From an uncultured Lacinutrix sp. (lineage in GTDB: Bacteria; Bacteroidota; Bacteroidia; Flavobacteriales; Flavobacteriaceae): a stretch of 64,000 nucleotides of DNA. A model generated the notes under the pieces. That model did not search any database. It was not told the DNA's origin and was given only the letters and a program-made list of their open reading frames with translations. Below are positions 42,218-51,133 of the stretch, piece after piece (the stretch's first letter is position 1; the number at the start of each line of letters is the position of its first letter). A program made the translations under genes and the position numbers. The DNA lies in contig NZ_CANMSJ010000004.1 in the NCBI RefSeq assembly GCF_947500605.1, positions 62,001 through 126,000 on the forward strand, given 5' to 3'.

Positions 42218-42772
42218 ATGCCAGATCACAAAATAGATCCAAATCAATGGATTAATTTGTATTCAGACTACCTTTTTAACTATACCATTTCTCGTGTTAA
42301 CGATAGAGATATGGCTCAAGATTTGGTTTCCGAAACATTTTTAGCAGGCTTAAAGTCTATGAAAAACTTTAAAGGAGAAGCAAGCGAACGCACATGGCTT
42401 ATTTCTATTTTAAAAAGAAAAATTATAGATCACTATCGTAAAACAAATTCTAACAAAGGTAAAGCCGAAGTTAGAATGAGTTACAATAGCGATACAGAAA
42501 CTGAAGGCGACTGGCTAGAGGAACGTGTTGCAGATCCTTTTGATAAAACAGCAGAAGACACAATAGAGAATACAGAACTGGGCACAGCAATACAAAACTG
42601 TCTAGGAAAATTACCAAACAAACAAGCGCAAGTTTTCGAAATGAAAACTATTTTAAATTACGATACAGAAGCTATTTGTAATGAATTAAATATTACTGCG
42701 TCTAACCTTTGGGTAATCATTCACAGAGCAAGAACAGCTATGGCTGGTTGCTTAGAAAAAAATTGGTTTTAA
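42218..42772 (+). CDS. RNA polymerase sigma factor, ECF type
   Basis: 184 residues from the ATG at 42218 (MPDHKIDPNQWINLYSDYLF); a TTG three codons earlier is less likely. Region 2 (SDYLFNYTISRVNDRDMAQDLVSETFLAGLKSMKNFKGEASERTWLISILKRKIIDHYRK) and region 4 (LPNKQAQVFEMKTILNYDTEAICNELNITASNLWVIIHRAR) are complete. Followed after 1 bp by a small cysteine-bearing protein, the usual arrangement of a sigma/anti-sigma pair. Confidence 0.9.
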   Translation: MPDHKIDPNQWINLYSDYLFNYTISRVNDRDMAQDLVSETFLAGLKSMKNFKGEASERTWLISILKRKIIDHYRKTNSNKGKAEVRMSYNSDTETEGDWLEERVADPFDKTAEDTIENTELGTAIQNCLGKLPNKQAQVFEMKTILNYDTEAICNELNITASNLWVIIHRARTAMAGCLEKNWF

Positions 42773-42773
42773 G

Positions 42774-43028
42774 ATGAGTAATAAAATATATCTAAGTTGT
42801 GAAGAAGCAAATCACACATGTGATAAAACACAATATAAAGAAGCTTCACTTTGGGAAAAAATTAAACTAAACTTTCATTTAGCGTTTTGTGCTGCTTGTA
42901 GAAAATACTCTAGAAATAATGCAAAGTTAACTAAGCTTATAAAAAAGAAGCCTGTAAAATTAGACGTTACAGAAAAATCTAAATTACAGTCTGCTTTCGA
43001 AAAGGAATTAGCAAAACAAAATAATTAG
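42774..43028 (+). CDS. Small zinc-finger-like putative anti-sigma protein
   Basis: 84 residues with no TM helix. It has an HLAFCAACRKY motif (His-x3-Cys-x2-Cys) typical of zinc-binding anti-sigma (ZAS-like) domains, preceded by CEEANHTCDK. It follows the sigma gene after a single base. Likely binds and restrains that sigma factor in the cytoplasm, perhaps as a redox sensor; inference. Its last 21 bp overlap the convergent UbiA-like gene. Confidence 0.7.
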   Translation: MSNKIYLSCEEANHTCDKTQYKEASLWEKIKLNFHLAFCAACRKYSRNNAKLTKLIKKKPVKLDVTEKSKLQSAFEKELAKQNN

Positions 43029-43838
43029 TAACCATATAATTGGAATACTTTCAACCCAAAAGGAACTGTAATAACGGTTCCTTTTTTTATTTGTAAAAAA
43101 CACAAAACATAGTGTTATTAAAACAATAATTAAGGTTTTAACCAAGCTCTCATAGCTTAATTCATCTTTAAAAAACTCAGAAGCAAACAAAAGGAGTAAT
43201 AAAAAAAATCCTATTATTTTTGTGTACTTCACTCCTATTTTTTGAGGAATAGTTGCCAGCTTTAAGCTATCAAATTTTAAATCTCTAATTTCGAAAGGCA
43301 ACATTAAAACAACTACAAAAACAAATCTTTGAAATGCCGTTATGTATACATCTGCATTTAAATGTACATCATCATTAATTAAGGGCAAAAAGACGGTTAC
43401 ACCTGTCCAAACTAAAGCTATAACATAAACCTTAAGCCCACTAACATCTCGAAGGTTTTGTTGGTTATCTAAATAAAAGTTTTTAGGAAGAAAAGGAATA
43501 GCGTATAAGAAAGTAATCAACCCAAAAACGCCAATAGAAATCAATGTCTTTAATTGCAATTGCATTGCGAAATAGCACAGCAAGAGAAAGCAAACAAGCG
43601 AAAACACTTGAATAATTTTTAATGCATCTGTTAAACTTCTATGATGGAATTTTGCTATCCCAAAATACTTCACAAAATTATAACCTGTAATAGTTGCAAA
43701 AAAAATGAAATAAAGAATGTTTTCATCATAAGAAACACCAAACTGTATTAACGTAATCCAACCCAAAGCATACACGGCTAAAGCCACGTGAATACTACTA
43801 TTTAGATAAAAATCAAAAAGTTGTTTAATTAATCGCAT
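43008..43838 (-). CDS. UbiA-like prenyltransferase-family membrane protein
   Basis: 276 residues, eight or nine TM helices. The family hint is NFVKYFGIAK (region of the NDxxDxxxD-type first motif, but the Asp residues are not conserved) and LRDVSGLKVYVIALVWT in the middle, plus PFEIRDLKFD at the position of the second Asp motif (EIRDLKFDS). A partial Asp motif means that prenyl transfer is uncertain. Common in Flavobacteriaceae. Its 3' end overlaps the convergent anti-sigma gene and carries that gene's terminator. Confidence 0.65.
   Translation of the reverse strand: MRLIKQLFDFYLNSSIHVALAVYALGWITLIQFGVSYDENILYFIFFATITGYNFVKYFGIAKFHHRSLTDALKIIQVFSLVCFLLLCYFAMQLQLKTLISIGVFGLITFLYAIPFLPKNFYLDNQQNLRDVSGLKVYVIALVWTGVTVFLPLINDDVHLNADVYITAFQRFVFVVVLMLPFEIRDLKFDSLKLATIPQKIGVKYTKIIGFFLLLLLFASEFFKDELSYESLVKTLIIVLITLCFVFFTNKKRNRYYSSFWVESIPIIWLLIILFC
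43058..43088 (+). terminator. Terminator of the sigma operon inside the end of the UbiA-like gene
   Basis: AAAAGGAACTGT, AATA loop, ACGGTTCCTTTT (one G-T pair), then TTT. It lies 30 bp after the stop of the anti-sigma gene and within the last codons of the convergent UbiA-like gene. Confidence 0.75.
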
Positions 43839-43937
43839 TACACAAAGTTAATTCATAAAAAATAGTATCTGTTAATAAAGCCGTTAAATGGTTAAAAACT
43901 TTAGTTTTTTTTAAGAAATAACACTTTTAATTTTCAT

Positions 43938-43945
43938 TATTTTTG
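43938..43945 (+). promoter_or_regulatory. -7 box TATTTTTG, gcvP promoter
   Basis: Exact TAnnTTTG match 23 bp before the gcvP ATG. No glycine riboswitch-like structure fits in the 130-bp gap, so control is probably at transcription start. Confidence 0.5.
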
Positions 43946-43968
43946 CTACACAAAATCACACAACTACA

Positions 43969-46818
43969 ATGAATACAAATACTTTCGCACTACGCCACAT
44001 TGGCCCAAGAGAAAACGATCAAAAACTAATGCTCGATGCCATTGGTGTAGACAGTATGGAACAACTTATTTATGAAACGATTCCAGACGATATTCGATTA
44101 AAAGCTGATTTAAATTTGGATACTGCTATGAGCGAATTCGAATATTCTTCGCACATTAACGAGCTTTCAAAATTAAATAGTATTTATAAAACTTATATAG
44201 GTTTAGGTTACCACCCAACAATTTTACCGGCTGTTATACAACGTAACATTTTAGAAAATCCGGGTTGGTATACTGCATATACACCTTACCAAGCAGAAAT
44301 TGCTCAAGGTAGATTGGAAGCTTTATTAAACTTCCAAACCATGGTTACAGACCTTACTGGAATGGAATTAGCTAACGCTTCTCTTTTAGACGAAAGTACA
44401 GCTGCAGCAGAAGCAATGAGTTTATTATTTGCTGTTCGCGAACGTGCACAGAAAAAAGCAGGTGTAGCTAAGTTTTTTGTTTCTGAAACTATTTTACCTC
44501 AAACATTATCTCTTTTACAAACAAGATCTACTCCAATTGGTGTAGAATTAGTTGTTGGTAATGAAAATGAATTCGACTTTTCTTCAGACTTTTTTGGAGC
44601 TATTTTACAATATCCAGGAAAAAACGGACAAGTTAGCGACATTAAAACATTTATAGAAAAAGCAAAGGCAGCAGGTATTAAAGTTGCTGTTGCCGCAGAT
44701 ATTTTAAGTTTAGTAAAACTAGAAGCGCCCGGTAAATTTGGTGCCGATGTTGTTGTTGGTACAACGCAACGTTTTGGTATCCCATTAGGTTACGGAGGAC
44801 CACATGCTGCTTATTTTGCAACTAAGGAAACTTATAAAAGAGATATTCCGGGTCGTATTATTGGTGTTTCTAAAGATAAAAATGGAAACCGTGCTTTACG
44901 TATGGCTTTACAAACACGTGAACAACACATAAAAAGAGACAGAGCAACATCTAACATTTGTACAGCACAAGTATTATTAGCCGTTATGGCAGGTATGTAC
45001 GCTGTTTATCATGGTCCAAAAGGTTTAGACTTTATTGCAAGTCAAGTACACAACACAGCTTCTGCTTTAGCAAATGCATTAACTAAATTAGGTGTAGAAC
45101 AAACAAACACTTCGTTTTTTGATACGATACAGTTAAAATCAAACGCAGCAGTTGTGAAGCCTTTAGCAGAAAAAAGCAACGTAAACTTCTACTATCCAAA
45201 TGAAGATACCGTTACTATTGCTGTAAACGAAACTACAAGACTTGTAGATTTAAATGAGATCATTTCAATTTTTGCTGAAGCTTTAGGAAAAGAAACGTTT
45301 ACTATCGATAGTATTTTAGAAGTAAATAATATTCAAGAAACTCTTCAACGTAAAACAGACTTTTTAACGTTAGACGTTTTCAATACGCACCATTCTGAAA
45401 CAGAATTAATGCGTTACATAAAAACTTTAGAACGTAAAGATTTATCATTAAACCACTCAATGATTTCTTTAGGTTCTTGTACAATGAAATTAAATGCAGC
45501 AGCAGAAATGTTGCCATTAAGTAACCCTAATTGGGGAAGTATACATCCTTTTGTTCCAATAGAACAAGCTAAAGGTTACTTAACAGTATTAAAAGAATTA
45601 GAAGATCAATTAACAGAAATCACTGGTTTTTCTGGTACTTCTTTACAACCAAATTCTGGTGCCCAAGGTGAGTATGCTGGATTAATGGTAATTAAGGCGT
45701 ATCACGAATCTCGCGAAGATCATCATAGAAATATATGTTTAATTCCATCTTCTGCACACGGTACAAATCCTGCAAGTGCTGTAATGGCTGGAATGAAAGT
45801 TGTTGTTACAAAAGCAACTGCAGAAGGAAATATTGATGTAGACGATTTACGCCAGAAAGCAGAATTACACAAAGATAATTTAGCAGCCTTAATGGTAACT
45901 TACCCATCTACTCATGGTGTTTACGAATCTGCAATTAAAGAAATTACGCAAATTGTACACGATAACGGTGGACAAGTTTACATGGATGGTGCAAATATGA
46001 ATGCACAAGTAGGATTAACAAATCCTGGTAACATTGGCGCAGATGTTTGTCACTTAAACTTACACAAAACCTTTGCTATACCTCATGGAGGTGGAGGTCC
46101 TGGTGTAGGTCCAATTTGTGTTGCAAAACAATTGGTTCCTTTTTTACCTGGAAATCCAATTATAAAAACTGGAGGAGAAAACGCAATAACAGCTATTTCT
46201 GCAGCACCTTATGGCTCTGCATTAGCATGTTTAATCTCTTATGGTTACATAAAAATGCTTGGTGTTAAAGGCTTAAAAAAATCGACAGAAGTTGCGATAT
46301 TAAACGCCAACTACATTAAACAACGTTTACAAGGTGCATTCGAAACATTGTATTCTGGAGAACGTGGACGCGCAGCACATGAGATGATTATAGATTGTCG
46401 TCCGTTTAAAGCTAATGGTATTGAAGTTGTTGATATTGCTAAACGTTTAATGGATTATGGTTTTCATGCACCAACGGTATCTTTTCCGGTTGCAGGAACA
46501 ATGATGATTGAACCTACAGAAAGTGAAAGCAAAGCAGAAATGGATCGTTTTTGTGATGCCATGATTTCTATTAGAAAAGAAATTTCTGAAGCAACGAAGG
46601 ATGACGATAATAATCCGTTAAAAAATGCACCGCATACAATGGCTATGGTTACAAGTGACGAATGGTTATTACCTTACTCTAGAGAAAAAGCTGCTTTTCC
46701 TTTAGAATACGTACATGACACAAAGTTCTGGCCAAGTGTAAGACGTGTTGATGATGCCTATGGAGATAGAAATTTAATCTGTACTTGTGCTCCAATTGAA
46801 GCTTATATGGAAGCATAA
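43969..46818 (+). CDS. gcvP: Glycine dehydrogenase (P-protein of the glycine cleavage system)
   Basis: 949 residues, single-chain GcvP with both halves fused, as usual in Bacteroidota. N-terminal RHIGPRENDQKLMLDAIG, GYHPTILPAVIQRNILENPGWYTAYTPYQAEIAQGRLEALLNFQ, then the second half with the PLP lysine in VCHLNLHKTFAIPHGGGGPGVGP. It decarboxylates glycine and loads the aminomethyl group on GcvH. The other gcv genes are not in this window. Confidence 0.98.
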   Translation: MNTNTFALRHIGPRENDQKLMLDAIGVDSMEQLIYETIPDDIRLKADLNLDTAMSEFEYSSHINELSKLNSIYKTYIGLGYHPTILPAVIQRNILENPGWYTAYTPYQAEIAQGRLEALLNFQTMVTDLTGMELANASLLDESTAAAEAMSLLFAVRERAQKKAGVAKFFVSETILPQTLSLLQTRSTPIGVELVVGNENEFDFSSDFFGAILQYPGKNGQVSDIKTFIEKAKAAGIKVAVAADILSLVKLEAPGKFGADVVVGTTQRFGIPLGYGGPHAAYFATKETYKRDIPGRIIGVSKDKNGNRALRMALQTREQHIKRDRATSNICTAQVLLAVMAGMYAVYHGPKGLDFIASQVHNTASALANALTKLGVEQTNTSFFDTIQLKSNAAVVKPLAEKSNVNFYYPNEDTVTIAVNETTRLVDLNEIISIFAEALGKETFTIDSILEVNNIQETLQRKTDFLTLDVFNTHHSETELMRYIKTLERKDLSLNHSMISLGSCTMKLNAAAEMLPLSNPNWGSIHPFVPIEQAKGYLTVLKELEDQLTEITGFSGTSLQPNSGAQGEYAGLMVIKAYHESREDHHRNICLIPSSAHGTNPASAVMAGMKVVVTKATAEGNIDVDDLRQKAELHKDNLAALMVTYPSTHGVYESAIKEITQIVHDNGGQVYMDGANMNAQVGLTNPGNIGADVCHLNLHKTFAIPHGGGGPGVGPICVAKQLVPFLPGNPIIKTGGENAITAISAAPYGSALACLISYGYIKMLGVKGLKKSTEVAILNANYIKQRLQGAFETLYSGERGRAAHEMIIDCRPFKANGIEVVDIAKRLMDYGFHAPTVSFPVAGTMMIEPTESESKAEMDRFCDAMISIRKEISEATKDDDNNPLKNAPHTMAMVTSDEWLLPYSREKAAFPLEYVHDTKFWPSVRRVDDAYGDRNLICTCAPIEAYMEA

Positions 46819-46854
46819 TACGCGTTTGAACGTCGTAAAAATAAATAACTAAAA

Positions 46855-46905
46855 AATTGCCTTTATTTTTTGATGCTTATCTTAGCAAACTAACTAAAGG
46901 CAATT
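46855..46905. repeat. 11-bp inverted repeat in the gap before the KASIII gene
   Basis: AATTGCCTTTA (46855-46865) and TAAAGGCAATT (46895-46905) are perfect inverse complements separated by 29 nt. It may be a loose hairpin ending gcvP or a pair of regulator half-sites 11 bp before the next ATG (46916). Confidence 0.4.
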
Positions 46906-46915
46906 CACTTTTTAT

Positions 46916-47974
46916 ATGAATATTAAAATTACTGGAACTGGAAGTTACATTCCGAGCACTGTTGAAAAAAATGAAGATTTCTATAATCATGAATTTTTAA
47001 ATGCAGATGGTTCTAAAATAAATAGTACTAATGAAATTATCGTTGATAAGTTTGAAGCGATAACAGGAATTCAAGAAAGGCGTTACATAAAGCCCGAATT
47101 GTTGAATTCAGACATTGCATTTTATGCAGCCGAAAAAGCAATTGCAGATGCTAAAATTGACAAAGAAACATTAGATTATATTATTGTAGCTCATAATTAT
47201 GGAGATGTAAAACCTGATGCAGAACAAAGTGATACTGTACCTAGTTTAGCATCACGCGTAAAACATTCACTTCAAATTAAAAACCCAAAATGTGTAGGTT
47301 ACGATTTACTTTTTGGTTGTCCAGGCTGGATTGAAGGTGTTATTCAAGCTAACGCATTTATAAAAGCCGGAATAGCTAAACGCTGCTTGGTTATAGGATC
47401 TGAAACACTATCTCGTGTTATAGATAAACACGATAGAGATTCTATGATCTATAGTGATGGCGCTGGAGCGGTAATTGTAGAAGAAACCAATGAAGAATCT
47501 GGAATTATAGCTCACGAATCTGCCACTTTCGCACTAGACGAAGCACATTATATTTTCTTTGGAGAAACTAATAATCCAAAGAATACAAGCCAAAGACGAT
47601 ACATTAAAATGTATGGTAGAAAAATCTATGAGTTTGCATTAACCAATGTTCCATTAGCTCTAAAATCGTGTTTAGAAAAAAGTGGCTATGGTATAAATGA
47701 TGTAAAAAAAATATTAATTCATCAAGCAAATGAAAAAATGGACGAAGCTATAGTAAAGCGTTTTTACAAGCTTCATGACATGAAAATGCCTGAAGGTATT
47801 ATGCCAATGTCTATTACTAAACTTGGAAATTCTAGTGTAGCTACAGTACCTACATTATATGATATGATTTTAAAAGGTGAACTTGAGAATCAAGAAATTA
47901 ATCAAGGTGATGTTATTATTTTTGCCAGCGTTGGTGCAGGTATGAATATTAATGCAATCGTTTATAAACATTAA
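46916..47974 (+). CDS. 3-oxoacyl-ACP synthase III-like (KASIII) enzyme
   Basis: 352 residues, thiolase fold. The catalytic triad is complete: Cys135 (LLFGCPGW), His269 (ILIHQANEKM) and Asn305 (KLGNSSVATVP). N-terminal GTGSYIPSTVEKNEDFYNHEF differs from housekeeping FabH, and the protein is about 30 residues longer. Such paralogues usually condense specialised acyl starters. It heads a three-gene group with a methyltransferase and a glycosyltransferase, so a specialised lipid or lipid-linked product is a reasonable guess. Confidence 0.85.
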   Translation: MNIKITGTGSYIPSTVEKNEDFYNHEFLNADGSKINSTNEIIVDKFEAITGIQERRYIKPELLNSDIAFYAAEKAIADAKIDKETLDYIIVAHNYGDVKPDAEQSDTVPSLASRVKHSLQIKNPKCVGYDLLFGCPGWIEGVIQANAFIKAGIAKRCLVIGSETLSRVIDKHDRDSMIYSDGAGAVIVEETNEESGIIAHESATFALDEAHYIFFGETNNPKNTSQRRYIKMYGRKIYEFALTNVPLALKSCLEKSGYGINDVKKILIHQANEKMDEAIVKRFYKLHDMKMPEGIMPMSITKLGNSSVATVPTLYDMILKGELENQEINQGDVIIFASVGAGMNINAIVYKH

Positions 47975-48028
47975 AACTCTTAAGTTTTTCAAAATTTCTG
48001 ATTTATAAGAAATGAAAAGAATTAAATA

Positions 48029-48553
48029 ATGTACGAAGGGAAATTTCCACATAAAAGATATAGACTTACTTATCAATTTTTAGAAAAACACATCTCTACA
48101 GAAGAGAAAATTCTAGATTTAGGTGTAGAAAATCCGTTTACAGAAGTCATGAAAAATGGTGGCTTTAAAACTAAAAATACTACTGGTGAAGATTTAGATG
48201 AAGACACTTCTGCTATTGAAAAGTCTGACGCTACAGTAGTAACAGCTTTCGAAATTTTCGAACATTTACTCTCTCCATATACCGTTTTAAAATCTATTAA
48301 AGCAGATAAATTAGTTGCTAGTATCCCAATGCGTTTATGGTTTTCTTCAGCTTACAGAAGTAAAACCGATAAATGGGATAGACATTATCATGAGTTTGAA
48401 GATTGGCAATTTGATTGGCTTTTAGAAAAAGCGGGTTGGAAAATAATTGATCGTAAACAATGGACAAACCCTACTAAAAAAATTGGTATTCGTCCAATTT
48501 TGAGATGGTTTACCAATCGCTACTATATTGTTTATGCCGAAAGAATAAAGTAA
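48029..48553 (+). CDS. Class I SAM methyltransferase, short
   Basis: 174 residues. The motif I region is reduced (EEKILDLGVENPFTEVM), followed by AFEIFEHLLSPYTVLKSIKADKLVASIPM, in which the acidic loop and post-motif II strand are recognisable. N-terminal MYEGKFPHKRYRLTYQFLEKHI is seen in a Flavobacteriaceae subgroup. Substrate unknown. 54 bp after the KASIII gene, same strand. Confidence 0.75.
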   Translation: MYEGKFPHKRYRLTYQFLEKHISTEEKILDLGVENPFTEVMKNGGFKTKNTTGEDLDEDTSAIEKSDATVVTAFEIFEHLLSPYTVLKSIKADKLVASIPMRLWFSSAYRSKTDKWDRHYHEFEDWQFDWLLEKAGWKIIDRKQWTNPTKKIGIRPILRWFTNRYYIVYAERIK

Positions 48554-48633
48554 ATTCTAAAAACAGATTGGTTTCATTAAATTTTAATTTCAAAAAAGTT
48601 GTAATTTGTGATTTTTATATTGAAATTTTATAA

Positions 48634-49485
48634 GTGAATATATACATCATCATTCCTGCTCACAACGAAGAAGATTGCATTGCTTTAATGCTTGAATCTT
48701 TAGTAAACCAAACACTTTTACCTAAAAAAGTAGTTGTAGTGAATGACCATTCTACAGATAACACACAACTAATAATCGATGGTTTTTCATCTAAAAATAA
48801 TTGGTTAGAAAGTATTTCTATTCAATCTTCCAAAGAACATATTCCTGGCAGTAAAGTTATTAATGCCTTCTACAAAGGCTTTGAAACATTAGATAAAAAC
48901 TATGATATTATTTGCAAATTTGACGCGGATATTATCCTTCCTAAAAATTATTTAGAGTCTCTTGTAGCTCTTTTTAATACAGATAGCAAAGTTGGAATAG
49001 CAGGAGGTTTAGCATATATTAATAAAGGCAATCAATGGATTTACGAAACTATAGCATCTAAAAACCATGTTCGTGGACCATTTAAGGCATACAGAAAAGA
49101 ATGTTTTCAAGATATTGGAGGCTTGAAAGCTAGTATTGGTTGGGATTCTATGGATGTAATGTTGGCACAATATTATGGTTGGGTAGTAAAAACCGACAAA
49201 TTATTAAAGGTTAAGCATTTAAAACCAACCGGAAAAACTTATCATAAAAGTAGCAAATACTTACAAGGAGAAGCATTATACAAAATGCGTTCTGGGTTAC
49301 CTTTAACAATATTATCTGCTTTAAAAAGCGCAATTAGTAAGCGCAGTTTTCTCTATTTTAAAAACACAGTTTTGGGTTATATTAAATCTAAAAATAAAAA
49401 CATAGAACCACTGGTAACTGTAGAGCAAGGTAAATTTATTAGGAAACTTAGATGGGAAGGTGTAAGAAAAAAAATAAAAATATAG
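48634..49485 (+). CDS. Family 2 glycosyltransferase, GTG start
   Basis: 283 residues. Initiates at GTG (48634), directly after an in-frame stop codon, so no longer form is possible. GT-A fold signature: IYIIIPAHNEEDCIALMLESLVNQTLLPKKVVVVNDHSTDNT, then FDADIILPKNYLESL (the DxD-like motif at about 94-96), and GLKASIGWDSMDVMLAQYYGW. No TM helix, cytoplasmic or membrane-associated. Acceptor unknown; third gene of the KASIII cluster. Its stop is 14 bp from the convergent nuclease stop. Confidence 0.87.
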   Translation: MNIYIIIPAHNEEDCIALMLESLVNQTLLPKKVVVVNDHSTDNTQLIIDGFSSKNNWLESISIQSSKEHIPGSKVINAFYKGFETLDKNYDIICKFDADIILPKNYLESLVALFNTDSKVGIAGGLAYINKGNQWIYETIASKNHVRGPFKAYRKECFQDIGGLKASIGWDSMDVMLAQYYGWVVKTDKLLKVKHLKPTGKTYHKSSKYLQGEALYKMRSGLPLTILSALKSAISKRSFLYFKNTVLGYIKSKNKNIEPLVTVEQGKFIRKLRWEGVRKKIKI

Positions 49486-49499
49486 CAGAATTCCATTTT

Positions 49500-50309
49500 T
49501 TAATTAAAGCTCCAATTTTTGTAACTATTCGAAGCCTCTAACCTATTTTCTTTTTCATCTTCTAATTCTGAAAAGAAGTCGATTCCTGTTAGTTCTTCTA
49601 CTTCGTCTACAGACACCACAAATTTATATAAAGGCTCATTAGAAGCTTCGTGATCCATTAAGAAAGCTAGCATCTTAGTATTTCCAGAATTATTATCGAT
49701 AATAACCTTATAAAACTGATTAGGCACTGCTACTTTTTCACTTCCAATGGTTTTCATACTTCCTTTTAAAACACCACCAGAAACCACAAAAACACCATCG
49801 TATTTACTTGCCCAATAACGCGTTTTTTGTTCTAAGCGATTCCAAATACCTGCATTAAACTCGTGTGTTTGTGGTGAGATGTTACTGGTTAAAAAAGTTT
49901 CATCGTGTGCTGCTTGACTATATTTCCTATCTCCTGCAGGACACAAATGTCCGCGATCGTAACCCGATTTTTTATAATTACGCCAATGTGCTGCTGTTGT
50001 TTTTACCGCTTTATCAATTTCAAAATACGGTCGTTTAAAATTCGTGCTACTTAAATGAGATTTCTTGAGTTCGTATGCCACCCATTCTGCTTGTTCATGT
50101 GGCTCACTATAACTTAAACTATAACCATCATGATGCACAATTTCTCCTGTTGTACTTGTTGGTAAAAAGTATTCGTTGGTATCTTGTTTTACAATTGTTC
50201 CACCATTTACAACTTTTACTTGTTCTTCTTTAATTAAGTATTCTTTAGTTAATAATGTTCCTATTATAACTATTGCGGTAAGTATGGAGTATTTTGTTTT
50301 GTTGGTCAT
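49500..50309 (-). CDS. DNA/RNA non-specific endonuclease (NUC1 type), membrane-anchored
   Basis: 269 residues. N-terminal TM anchor at about 9-20, then the beta-beta-alpha metal nuclease with YDRGHLCPAGDRKYS, the DRGH motif having His121 as the general base, and Asn in FLTSNISPQTHEFN as the metal ligand. Faces the periplasm. Its start codon shares 1 bp with the stop of the anti-sigma-like gene, so it belongs to the ECF sigma operon. Could degrade extracellular nucleic acid for nutrition or in competition. Confidence 0.88.
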   Translation of the reverse strand: MTNKTKYSILTAIVIIGTLLTKEYLIKEEQVKVVNGGTIVKQDTNEYFLPTSTTGEIVHHDGYSLSYSEPHEQAEWVAYELKKSHLSSTNFKRPYFEIDKAVKTTAAHWRNYKKSGYDRGHLCPAGDRKYSQAAHDETFLTSNISPQTHEFNAGIWNRLEQKTRYWASKYDGVFVVSGGVLKGSMKTIGSEKVAVPNQFYKVIIDNNSGNTKMLAFLMDHEASNEPLYKFVVSVDEVEELTGIDFFSELEDEKENRLEASNSYKNWSFN

Positions 50310-51133
50310 TAATTTAATTTCTTTAAAAGCTTTTTAGCTTTTTCAAAATTATGATTTTTAGAGCTCTTTACAATAATCTCTAGTTCTTTTATTGCGTTAG
50401 CTCTATCATCCATTTTAAAGTAAGTTAAGGCTCTATACCAATAGCCTTTAGATTGATCTAAAGTGTTGCTCTCTGCAATTTTCTGAAAGCTATTTAATGC
50501 TTCATTATAATTTTCAAGTTCTAATTGAGAAATTCCTAAATATAATAATGCTGTTGGATTTACTTGATAATCATCATTGATAAATGATGTAAAATTCTCT
50601 TTAGCTAATACATAATTTTTATTATTAAAAGCATTTTCTCCAGCAGATAATAAATCTACATTTATTTCACTTCTCGATACTAAAGATGGTAATTCTTCCC
50701 ATTTACTATTATCGCTATAAATTTCTTGATTGGTAGATGTGCTGTCATTAAAAAACACACCTAAAAACACAATTACTGCTGCTGCAAATGCTAATAAGTA
50801 ATAAAGTTTAGGCTTGTTATTATTTAGTTTTTTCACTTCTTCATTTTTAAAATATGAAGCGCTGGCAGTTTGTATAGCTTTTTTTTTATCTTGAAACTCA
50901 TTCGATTTCAATAAGGCTTCTAATTCATTTAGTTTTGTATTGCTTTTATTATCTTCAATAAAATCCCAATTTGTTTCATCGTACTGCAATTTCAATTTTT
51001 TATTGATTTTTACAGCCTCATAAAACTCTTGATTATCATTTATTTGGTTCTCGAATGTTTTTATTTCGTTAGCATTCATTTTACCATTTAAATAATCTTC
51101 AATGTTCTGGAGTATGTCTTCAGAAAAATTCAT
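50309..51133 (-). CDS. TPR membrane protein, probable anti-sigma factor
   Basis: 274 residues. An N-terminal cytoplasmic segment (ILQNIEDYLNGKMNANEIKTFENQINDNQEFYEAVKINKKL), matching the anti-sigma type seen with ECF factors in Bacteroidota, one TM helix at about 109-124 (YYLLAFAAAVIVFLGVFF), then extracytoplasmic TPR repeats (LLYLGISQLELENYNEALNSFQKI). ATG overlaps the sigma gene stop by 4 bp. Likely holds the sigma factor at the membrane until a signal arrives. Confidence 0.78.
   Translation of the reverse strand: MNFSEDILQNIEDYLNGKMNANEIKTFENQINDNQEFYEAVKINKKLKLQYDETNWDFIEDNKSNTKLNELEALLKSNEFQDKKKAIQTASASYFKNEEVKKLNNNKPKLYYLLAFAAAVIVFLGVFFNDSTSTNQEIYSDNSKWEELPSLVSRSEINVDLLSAGENAFNNKNYVLAKENFTSFINDDYQVNPTALLYLGISQLELENYNEALNSFQKIAESNTLDQSKGYWYRALTYFKMDDRANAIKELEIIVKSSKNHNFEKAKKLLKKLN

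Noticed and set aside
43839-43968. Glycine riboswitch before gcvP
   Set aside because: The 130-bp gap is AT-rich with no paired stem set or conserved purine-rich core as in glycine aptamers.
46047-46268. 73-codon + strand ORF inside gcvP
   Set aside because: Out-of-frame shadow over the PLP-lysine region of gcvP, rich in Trp/Cys because of frame.
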